Positions 30,701 to 42,700 of a stretch of 64,000 bases of DNA are shown here, one piece after another; position 1 is the first letter of the stretch; each line of letters begins with the position of its first letter. The notes under the pieces are model-generated. The model was given only the letters and a program-made list of their open reading frames with translations. It was not told the DNA's origin and made no database searches. The translations under genes and the position numbers were made by a program. Source of the stretch: Nectonema munidae (lineage: Eukaryota; Nematomorpha; Nectonematoida; Nectonematidae); contig JAUIRK010000866.1 of NCBI GenBank assembly GCA_030549495.1, forward strand, positions 697,001-761,000, given 5' to 3'.

Positions 30701-33700
30701 TTGCAATTTCATTCTCCTCCCACATTTAATATGATAATAATTTGTTTCTTTTAAGTTCAGGTAATAAATGATACGAGAATGAATTAAAAAGCTTTTATTA
30801 AATAAAACTAATGTGACAAAATATTAAAAATATAAAAATAACGCGAAAACAATACCTCAGGTAAGGTAGAAGAGATATTAATTTTTAAACTGTTACTGAC
30901 ACAACTGTTTGAGTTGGTTATATCCAACCAGCTGTAAATTTTTTTTATATCGAACAATTTTTATTGTCATTAATTCGAGGAGGCAACAAAAGCTGAGTTA
31001 AAAATCTTTCAAAAATTCTTCAAATATTAAAAATTGCCTTTATTCGTAAAATAACTGACCTAAAAGTTTATTCCATAATCACTTTTCCTAATTAATTTCA
31101 TTAATATTATGAAATGTTTTTAAGTATTTGAAAAAGTACAAATTTTATGCAAAAGCTTGCTGATTTTGGAAAACACTGTTGTTGCTTGTGAATCTAGATC
31201 ATATATATTTCAGATATACTTCGCTTTTTTACTTAATTTTTTTATTCCTTGAAAATGAATTAGACACAATGAATTTGCTCTGACAGCTACAGGAGAAGGT
31301 GTCTGAAACAAACGAAATTAGACTTCTGGATCGAAGTGTGCTTGAAAGACAATATCATCAAAATCTATCTTGATTCTATCACGGTTAAGTAACGAATGAA
31401 AGGCTTATATAAGCTTTATTTTATTTATAAAAATCGTTAAAATATACTTCTAAAAAACTTCCTATGCAGATTTAGAATATGAATCCCCCAAATTGCATTA
31501 GCCACCTTCTTCAGTTTGTAACAAGTGAGGCTCGATAAAAGTTAAATTGTCAAAAGTTCTTTTCCTTTGAGGATTAGTGTGACACTGGTGTGCCAAGAAA
31601 TAATAATCGTCTGCTTAAAACATACAAAATGAATGGAAAAAGAAAGCAGACGATTATTCTTTAAGATTCTGGTCTTCAAAGGGTTAAAAAGTAAGCACAC
31701 GTTTTCTATTTATGAGATAATTAATTAAATAAATCGATTCAAAGTCATTTCAAAACTGTTAAAGATTTGTTTTCCGTTTGTTAACTTCTGAAATTTAAGT
31801 CTTTTAGATTAACTTTATAAAATGAGATTATTAAAGAAGGGATTATAGATAGCAAAAGTGTACTTTATTCACTTTTATCTGCCTTAGTGATTACATTCAA
31901 TATTAAATTTGTTTTACTGTTTCATCCTTAAAAATAAAACAAAAATCGACACAGAAAAATATAAAAATGATGATAACAGGATAAAATGAGCTCATTAATA
32001 TTATTATTTATTATATATAGAATAGATGATGTAGAAGAGATGAACGAAAACTTCTAAAATCCAAAAGCAAACCGAAAAAGCTTTAAAAATTGTTTGACTA
32101 AGGCAAAGATACCATGGGCTGTTTTTATCGGCAAGGTACAATTGCACCTCTTGTGTCAAACTATGAGCAGGAAGGCTCGATGTCGGATCTAGCCCAAGAG
32201 TTTTGTGGCTTCGAAGACAAGTATGCAAACAGCCCTACTCACCCTCAAAAAATTTAATAACAAGTAATCAATATTCCTTTGATAACAAAATGACAAAAAC
32301 CAATAGATTAATGTTTTTGAAAAATTTTATATCATGAGTAATAACATCATAAAAATACTTTGATTATCTTCAAACTGAGAAATGAGTTGGTCCAAGTTAA
32401 AGCCTGCACCTGTAAAAAAAATAAACAAATTGATGAATAATCTCTTTTGGATCTTAGATAATATTTTTCGACAAAATTATTCCTTCTTTTCAAAAAAGGG
32501 TGAAAGTTTTAAATAGTTAGAACCTATTTTATAAGGCGAATGTGTTGTGTGAACATGCATTATCTTATCATGTGTGTTAGTTTTTACTAGCCAGGAATGT
32601 CATGAGTACGAGAGCCTCGAAATGTCATGGTTTAGACTTTAGAGAAGGGGTCGGCAAACTTTTTTACCCGCGAACCCCTTCATTGAGCATTTGTCTTCAC
32701 ATCAACCCCCCCCCCCCCCACATAGAAATGTTTCATAAAAACATTAATCAATGTCCAACAATAAAGGGAAAATATACAAACCAAAAATGTTTCATATACC
32801 TACACTATACAATGTTCTAAGCTATGTTTTAAAAGAAAAGGGAGATTTATTACTACTATAAAGTAAAAAAAAGCATAGCACAATTTAGTAAGTTTGTCTA
32901 TCTTATCGACCCCCAGGGGTCGATATCAACCACTTTGCCGACCCTTGCTTTAGAGCTTGGGTTCTCAACCTTTTTTTCACCATGGCATGGACCTTTTAGT
33001 GCAAAAAATATGGTATGGCCCCCATAGAAATTTTTCATTTCATCTTCCTTTTTTTACTCTGCCTCTTACTAGGAATTAACTTTCCGGATTATATACTCTT
33101 TTAACTCCAACACAAAAAAATTTTTTTCTGCTTTTTTTAGAATATTTTCTTTTCTATTTTGTTCATTTTCAAATTAAACCCTTGCTTTTACTTTTTTATA
33201 ATGGCCGACTTAAACTTTACATTTTATCTCAAAATATTAGTTGCCTCTGATTTATGAACTCCTATTGATTGAATCCTCAAGTATCAGTTTCTCTTCATCA
33301 TACTTTAATTTTCTGTTTCATATATTCTTTCAAAATGAAAGAATGGGGTGTAAAGCTTGTCTTCGAGACGTATCAAAAAACAATAAAGGCGATGATTGTT
33401 CAGAGCACATGATAGAATGCATAATATGTGATAACTGGTTATGTTATTTATGTGTTGGCCTCCAAAAAGGCTTCAATAAATTTTATGACAAATATCTTCC
33501 TCTGGGTTTTAATTATGTATGTACCTCTTGCCTTGATAAGAAAAAAAGTTCAAAATTATCTTTTTCATGTGATACCGTTTCTTCTACTCCAATTTTGTCT
33601 GAAAACTCTTGTTGTAATAATAAAGGACATGGAGATACTACTAGTCTATCATCAAAATTAGATGATTTACTGAATAAAGTTAACAATTTAGAAAATAATT

Positions 33701-36700
33701 TGAAAATTTCTGTGAAATCCGAAAAAGCTGTATTACCAAAAAAAATTTCCTATGCTGACGTTGTAAAGAAGCCAGTAAAAAACTTTTGTTTTTACGTTTC
33801 AAAATCTGATGCCGATGATAATGTTTTTGAAAAGTCTTCAAAAGTGCTGAAAGACGTTCAAGTTAGTTCTGTGAAAAAAATGAAAAACCAAGTATTGCTT
33901 TAAGTTTAGTGACTCTCAAAGTATGCAGAGAGCTTCTGAAAAATTATCCACTGAAAAGCTTAAAGTTGATCCGGCTAGAAAGTTTTTGCCTAAACTAAGT
34001 CTCAATTTTTCATGTAAAATATCTGATGAAGAGATTTTAGAATCTCTAAAATTTTTTATTGGATAAATTTTAGGATCCCGTTTCCCGGGAAAAAAATCAC
34101 GGTATCCTGGGATTTTTTAAATGAAATTTAAAAAAAACGTTATGTGCGAATTGTATGTTCAACATTTCAAAAATCTTAATTTTATATTAAGATTTATATT
34201 TATTAAAATAATTTATTTACTTATTTTATTATCTTTTTAGTTTCTATTTTTAATTAAAATGTCGCTCACTTCCAAAATTTGGTGCGAGTTTACAAAACTC
34301 ACTACTGATGAGAGTGTGAAGTGTAACCACTGTAATTCGATAATAAAGTGTGTTGGAGGATCGACCTGAGGTTTAATACGACACTTTACGAAAATTCATA
34401 AAGGATCTTTAGAAAACAAACGCAAAGCCGAAACCAATACAGCTACTCACTCTTATTAAAGTGGCTAAAATCACCAATTATACAAAAAAACAAGCCTTGG
34501 TGAAATATCTATTAGCTTCCTTAGATGGATTTAGCATGGTTTGACCAACAGTGAGTTCATAACAAAAGAGGGATATACTCTCCCTAGAGACGAAACGAGT
34601 GTAATAAACTTTTATGAACAAATTAAAGCAAGTTTTATTCAAATAACACAAAAAAAAGTAAGATGGAAAAATTTCCTCTTTCCACTGATGGATATCGTGA
34701 GTATTACGAGTGATGGGGCCTGTGTGATGAAAAAACTTGGGAAAAAAATTTTAGTACATCAACAGTGCTTTATCCACGCAATTCATTTAGCGGTTATGGA
34801 CGTTGTATATTTGTCAGAAAAAGATTATTATCGAAATAACTTTTCGCATTATCACGTTGAAAGAGAGAGTGAATCTGAAGAAGATGAAAACGAAGAATCA
34901 GTCAGTGAGAAAAGCTTTGGTTGTATTGAAGCTTTACGAAACATTGTGACAATAATCAAAATGTTTATAAAATCTCCAGTAAAAAATGCCGCTCTTCAAA
35001 AACATGTAATCCGACCATGGCCGTGAACTGAAGCTCAGTTTACACGTGAAAACAAGATGGAAGAGTTTGGCGATTATGTTAGAACGATTCATATTTTTGA
35101 AAAACTCTCATTGATCTTGGAGAAAAAAGTGACCTTTTTTCGGAAATAAATTTTGAAGTTTTGGAAGATTTAAAAGTTTAAACCCAGTTCAAATAGCTAT
35201 AACAAAACTAAGTGAAGCAATATTTAATTTTTTGTTCAAAACTTTGAAAAGCAATGAAAGTCAGTTTTCTGGTATGATCAGAGAAAAATTATTTCAAAGA
35301 ATTGAAGAGATTTCTAAGACTCAGTCGTTTTTTACAAAACCAAATTTATACAAATCCAAAAGATTCATGTTTTCAATACTCAAAGTTTGAAGAAATTGTT
35401 CGATTTGCCATCAGTGTTTTTGAAAGTATGTACCCCAACTATTTTTCAAAAGTTGTGTCTGATGAAATGGAATGTGATGATATCAATGACGAAGATGAAT
35501 ATTCACTCACTGAAAGCTTGAACAGAGAAATACAGGCGTTTATGAAATGTAATAAACAGGAGAATTTTAATTCCATAGAAGAAAATCTTCATGCTTTGAA
35601 GTTCAAGAAAAGTCATGGTTTATCTAAACTATTAATTCCCATTAAATCAGCTCTAGATTCAATCAAGCCTTTCCTCATGCGAGTGTGAAAGAAACTTTTC
35701 GTTAGTAACTAATTTCACTTAATATCAGAAATGAAGGCTTGAACGCCTTAGTTTTATTAAAGAGTTATTTTTTGAAAAATAAGCTTGAAGAATGGTCAAC
35801 AACGCCTGTTGTATCAGACACAAAAAAAGCATAAACTCAAAATACTCAAAAAAATATGTTTCTTTTCAAACAAAAAAAGAAAAGAGCAAGAGATGAAACA
35901 TGGGTTGAAATAGATTTGAAAGAAATTAAAAAGTTTACTGGCTTACTTTTCTTGATTGGTGTTTACAAAGGTAAAAACGAAAATGTTTGCCAACTTTGGA
36001 GTTCAACTGATGGAAGGCCGATTTTCAACAAAATTATGTGTAGACAAAGATTTAAAAAATATTTTCTGATTTAAGATTTTATGACTATCAAATTCAAAGA
36101 AGTAAAAAATGTCATGATAAGTTGGCTCCAATAAGAAGTATTTTTGAATCATGGGACGAAACACTGCGAAATTCAGATATACCTGGAGCTTATATGACTG
36201 TTGATGAACAATTGGTGAAGTTTCGCGAAATATGATCTTTTAGACAGTATATTCCCTCAAGGCCTGCCAAATATGGAATAAAAATTTGGGGGCTTTATGA
36301 TGCTTTCAATTCTTACGCTTGGAAAATGAAAGTTTATTGTGGTAAAAATTACAAGGAAGCAAGGGAGATGAATCAAGGTACACAAGTTGTTTTGAAATTG
36401 GTGGAAGAGATTAAAGGAACTGGAAGAAACATAACATGCGATAACTATTTTTCGAGTATAACTCTTGTTCGAGAACTTTTAGCAAGAAAATTAACTCTAG
36501 TTGGAACCCTGAAAAAAAATCAGCAACATCTTTTACTTCTTGCAAAAGAAGAAAGCTCAATTCTCCTTTATTTGGTTTACAGGAAGACTGTGCAATTGTG
36601 TCCTACTGCTCCAAAAAACATGGTAGTTAATTTAATGTCTTCTTTGCACTCGCAACCAGAAGTTGATTCTCAGCATCCGAGCAAAAGGCCTGAAATTGTT

Positions 36701-39700
36701 TTGACTTATAACAAAACAAAATCTGGTGTTGACGTCTTTGATAAAATGGTCACAAGTTACAGTACGAAAAGAATGTCAAGAAGATGGCCAATGGCATTGT
36801 TTTTCAATATGCTTGATGTTTCGGACATAAAGGCCTTTATAATTGGTTGAAACGAAGAAATTTGTTGATAGCTTAAGCGAAAGAGTTGGCCGAATTGGAT
36901 GTTCCAGTTGAAAACTGTACAAATGAACAAGTAGAAAGCTCTGAGAACAAAAAGGCGAGGTGTTATTTTTGTGATAGGAAGAAAGATATAAAAACAAAGT
37001 GTTTTTAGTAATGCAAAAGGCATATTTGTAAAGAACATTCAAGCTTGGTCTGTTATAAGTGTTAAACTTTTTTTTTAATAAATTTTTAAAATTTATATAT
37101 TATAAAGTTATAAATTTCTAGTTTGTGGAGTCGGGGTCCAATAGACCGCAATGGTATAAAATAATTGATGTTTTTTATTGGTATTTCTAGAGTCAAAGAT
37201 CTACACAGAATCATTCTTACGCCAGTCATCCTTAATAAAGAATCACGTTATCAAGTCGATGATAGCTGCTGTTTTAGAAACGAAAAAACAAGCCTTTATC
37301 TCTACTCTAACCGCCATTCGGCCAATTAACCTCTCGCTATTACATAGTATCATAGAGTCGTCTTCTATAGGAGTGGTATCATCCATCTCCAATGTATTTA
37401 ATCGTGTTTCTTCGGTAGTTCGCCATGTTGCTTTATCTGATCCCAGCAATGCTTCAACTTCACTTTATCAACTAGTAAAAACCCCCGACTCTAGGTCTAT
37501 GATGTTTATCAAACAACGATTCCACCCTACTGCTACTCAATCTGATACCTACTAACAAGCCATCTTAGGCTCCAAGTGCTCTGAGTTTGATTCATTCTAT
37601 GAGGATCATAAGCTGAACTCCAATTCCACTTTTGCATTGCGACTTTTTTTGACTTCATGGACATATGGATTCCTCCCTGATTTAGTAACTTATCCATTCT
37701 CCCCTCCCCCATCGAGCAATTGACTTATAAAGAAATAGTAACAGAAGAAATGGCATGAGCTATTTGCGTAACTCCAGCTAGAACTACTGTTACTATCCCA
37801 TTAGAACAGAAGAAATGACACGAGCTATTTGCGTAACTCCAGCTAGAACTTTGCCCACCAACCCATTAGAATTGATTACAACACGAGGTCCATTTTCCTA
37901 CCTGCTTGGTGCAATACAGAGGACCCAATCCGAACCTTAAAGCTTTCATCCTTGTGAAGTCTGGAAGGTGGTATTGCGGAAGAGAATCTTAAGATGTTGT
38001 CTTGGTTGCGGGTGACCAATACCTGTTCTAGTCTCAAATCGCTGATAAAAAATGAGATCATATCCCGTGTTCCCCAATTAATTGAGCTGCTAAAAAATCT
38101 GTTACTGGGTTCATCAAGAGGCACTTTTCTATACCGATTCCAAAATCTAGGGGATGTACCCAGCTGGGCTCCGACTACACTTCTACATGGATGGAGGTAA
38201 CCACCAATCATGCCACTCAACTATCTCGCTCGGCTCAGGACTACTATATCTTTTATCATGAATTGTTTCAATTTGCTGTGGCGGCTATCAGATGTCATGC
38301 AGCACCAATGTGCAAATTTTGGTTAGTGCTTCGATTTAATTGCTGCTCCTACCCAGTTCCTTACTTATCTTTTCAGTCTTCGCCATTAGATATAGTGTAT
38401 CAGCCTAGAGTATTGACCCCGTTGAAACTCTCAGGCATCCAACTGCAAACATTAGCGAGAGAAGCTGCCTACATTACTTTTGTAAAATCCCTGAGATCAG
38501 CTGGTCACGTCAGCCCAGAAGATCTATTAGAAGCACCTCAAAGCATGTTGTAGCCAGGACCATTAGCTCTTACCAGGCGGGGCCGTGCTAGTGAAAACAG
38601 AGGGAGGAACGGGGGCTAACCACAGCACCGATTCAATGTTAGTGTGTTGAGAAAATGTAGACTGCAACCCTTATTGAGAAATCTAGCACTGGTGACAATG
38701 TACCATCAGTCCTGCGGTAATACCCCCTCTTTGCGTCATCTTATTAGAAAGCTGAATCTTTTTGACAACCCCTTCTACACTGCAGAATCTAGATCCTTAT
38801 GCTGACTTTTTAGAGGCCCTCGAATTGTCTGGTCATCGGCACTCCTTATATGCTCTATCCAAGACTTCGGCCGTTTGGCTGACATCTGCTACCTTAGTTT
38901 CATCTCTCAGAGCCCTCCTACAATGTATCAAATTAGCAATCAAGTCATTACTGGCTAATTTCCACCCTGGATTCTTGTTCATAGAGAGTAGGTCTGTTTT
39001 ATCGTCATGGGCTTTCATCTGGCGGTTCTTGGGTCAATTTAATCAAAAATCGAAGGATTCTTATACACACACTCTGAGTAGGGACGTTAAGTCAGAGGAT
39101 AATCCGGCAGATCATTCATTAAGATTCCCCTAAGAGTAAGAAAAACATGGAGTGACCATCCAAGATTTGACACGTCACACAAACGATGGGCCCACGGCAA
39201 AGATACTACAAATCATTCGAAAAAGCTTCAAATTGCCTGTGGAAAATTACATACACGATAGCCTGCAAAACACAGCAGTTAAGTCAATTCGCGCCCCTCT
39301 CCCGCCTCATTTGCAGAAAAATCGGATACGATAATCGATGTTGATCTAATTCCAGTTAGCAGCTAACACATGGACATATTCCTGGCATGCTATGGGCTAG
39401 AGTATAAATAGCCCGAATAATTTGAACAGATATCATTTTTCTCAAGCTTTTTACGTTTCACATACTACTATGGATCATCAATCGTCCTCAGCGACGTTGC
39501 CGACCCAGGCCTCTCCGCTCCGCTACAATCTTGCTCTCGCCAGTGGCACTGCTGCTAATCCTTCTTCTGAGAAGCGGGATTCCGTCATCGATCCATTCTC
39601 CAATTCAATTCAAGCACTCCGAGACCAGATCCACCTCTTGACTCTCAAACCTCGGCGCTCAATTCGCTCCAGAATCTCCTGCTCCATCCATTCCCACTCC

Positions 39701-42700
39701 GGCAGAACCTCCAAACGTTCCTCTTCCACCAACAACGGGAAATTTCTGCGCCTCTCCAACTCCTCTCGGCTACGGCACACTAAATCACGGAGAAGTGGGG
39801 GCCACTACAGACTTAATTCGGTTGATTTTTACCCCACATTCTTCCTTGAGGAAAGGGATGAATTTCTTCATTAGGAATATTAACTCTTCCTTGTGTTCCG
39901 TGAGCATGAGGAAATCATCGAGGTAGAGGAGGGTTTATTTTAAATGATATAAATATAATTTTTTTCGAGAAAGTAAAAACTTACTATCATAGCTATCATC
40001 ATGAATTTCCTCTTTAACAATAGTGAGAGGGATATCATGGACAGAAGACAAATTTTCGTGGCTATCATCTGCAGCAAGAGAATTTTTATGGGGAGATGAT
40101 GGTATCGGGTTGGCGATGAGTTCCTTGAAAGGAGACAGCAGCAGTTCGAATTTGCGAGGAGAAAATGGCGTGGATAAGGAGGGCGGAAGAGCAACATCGA
40201 GAAAAGCATCCAATGAGTTATCGTTGTGATCGCCATTACTCGCATGAACTACACCATTATTCACTTCAAGCAGCTCAACTGCTTTCTTATCTTGCTCACT
40301 CTAAATTCAAGAAGTTTTCTAAGTTATCGTAAATCTTGTTGAATTTGAGTTTCTGTCTCCAAAGTTCAAAGGTTTTTATCTTCTTGAGAAGAATGGCACT
40401 AGGCTGCCGTACAATTTATAACCCTATAAGCCATTTAGTGATTTTGACTATCAAATCACTAAATCAACCAATTTCCCAACGGGACGTGTAAAATTTTGGA
40501 AACCTATTATCGGGATTATGATTAATATAGAATTAGGGGTTAGCATTCAGTATTGTGGAGTCGAAAAAATATTTGGCGATTCTGAGTTTAGTGTCTTTCC
40601 TGCATTGTCTTCAAAAAGATTTCATATTATTGTCTATAACCTTTTTAAAGTTACAAAAAGGTATTACAAACTAATTTTACCGTAAAAATATTCATTCTTT
40701 AATTTTATTGAATTTTCAGCCTTTTTCTATGAGTTGAAAAATACAAGGCTTGGACTAAAATGATAAATTATCAAATTAAAAAATTATGTTTATGATAAAC
40801 ATTTTTATTTCACGTTTTTGCAATATTGCACACTAAAAAGAGTACTGTCTATGAATTTAATTTTTAATCTAACATATATGAATTAGGAATCGCAATAATT
40901 TTTACAAATTGACTTCTTCTCAAAAGGTGCAACTCCACCGACTCGAACTCTGGCTTCACAACCCTAGTGTTAGGTCTAGTGTTAGCGCAATTTTACAAAC
41001 ATACATACACTTACTTATACATTTTTAGCATTCTTGACACAAACATGTGTGACAAAAAACATCTAGACTACATACTACAGACATATTGACATTAGACTAG
41101 GGGCCCTTGTGATTTCAAGGGGTGAAAAAAGTCTTTGGATCCACCAATGATTCTAAATTTTCCCAATTTTCTATAATTTAAGACTTGTTTGGCTTATTAA
41201 TAGACTTTCCAAATTACTTTTCTTGTTTTACGGTCAAGTCTTAGAGACCAGATTCATGTATGTTAAATTTTAAAAATTATAAAACAACCAAATAATTTTG
41301 AGGATGTGCTTCTTTGCATTAGATACACATACACTTAACTCTCAAGAAGAGATGTACAGCATAGCCCTAAGAGGCTAGTTTTTGAAAACTAATTTTCTAT
41401 TTATATTTTATATAAGTGAAGCATGCGATTTTCATTTCATGAGAGATTGGGGTACTTCGGGGCTTTAAAGGACAACAAATAGGGATCATATTTTAAACAC
41501 TCATATAACTAAACAATCATATTTTAGCTAGATAGTTTTCATTTTTTAATTCTTTTTTAAAATAAAGAATAAACATACTTAGTTAGACTTTTACATCTTT
41601 TTATATTGATGTCGAAGAAATATTAAATATATTAATTTTCTTGAAAGAATCTTTGGTCTCGAAAAGTTTTATATTAATTTCTCCTTACCCGAGAAAATGT
41701 CTACACAGTAATGACAAATTCTAGTTGGAATCAAAGTTATCTAAGTAAAAACGGTATTCAGACATTTAGCCGAACAAAAATTTTACCAAAAGTACATTTA
41801 GTTTCTAGTTGGAATAAAAATGGTATTCAGACATTTTGCCGAGGCACATTTGGTTGAACAAAAATTTTACTAAAAGTACATTCAGTTTCTTGGAATCAAA
41901 GTTATCGAGTAAATATATATATTAATAGTAATATCATAAATATATTAATAGTAATATCATAACACATTTGTCATCTAATGCAGAGTAGATTTGTTATTCA
42001 TCAAATAATTTGAGCATAGAAGCTAAGAATAGAAAAGAAAACAAAATTACCTTGCAGATTGGAATAGAACACATCCATTCGGACAAATGTCCATTCGGTC
42101 AAATATCCATCGACCAAATGTCAAATTACGGCAAAAATAGGGTATTTTTTCAAGACAGGTCTTTTTAATAGAATTTTGAAGACTAATCGTCCGCTTTCAT
42201 TTTTAAAGGAATTTTATATATTAAAAGCAGAGGACTTTCATTTCTTGAAGCACTGGAGTCGCAATGCTCGTCAAAAGGTTAATACCAAAATTTTCCCAAT
42301 GAAATAACTATTACAAAATATTAATTTATTTTAATTTTTCAAAAATATTATTAAATAAACACCAAATATGATTTTTCATAATTATATTTTTAATGAATCC
42401 CAAAAAACTAAAAGCTAATTTAAAATTTTGTGATAACTGATAATAGCACCAGAACCCGCACATTCCTATATGGCGTCCGACGACAAAAAATTGACTGCGG
42501 ACCAGGGAGAAAAGTATATGCCTCTATTGTTAAAAATGAAAGAAAACTCTTAAAAATTGCAATCTCATTCGATGGAGATGAATTTGCACGATATCATTAA
42601 AAAATTCTCTCACGATAAAATACAAAAATATCGATGTAATTTTGTAATCTGAAACCCGTAATTGATTTTATAACGTTATTCTTTAAAAAAGGTATTTTGT

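Noticed and set aside
38762-39133. RNase H end of a retroelement, from a NPADHSLRF phrase
   Set aside because: No catalytic context and no reverse transcriptase nearby; composition and order fit the viral L fossil better.
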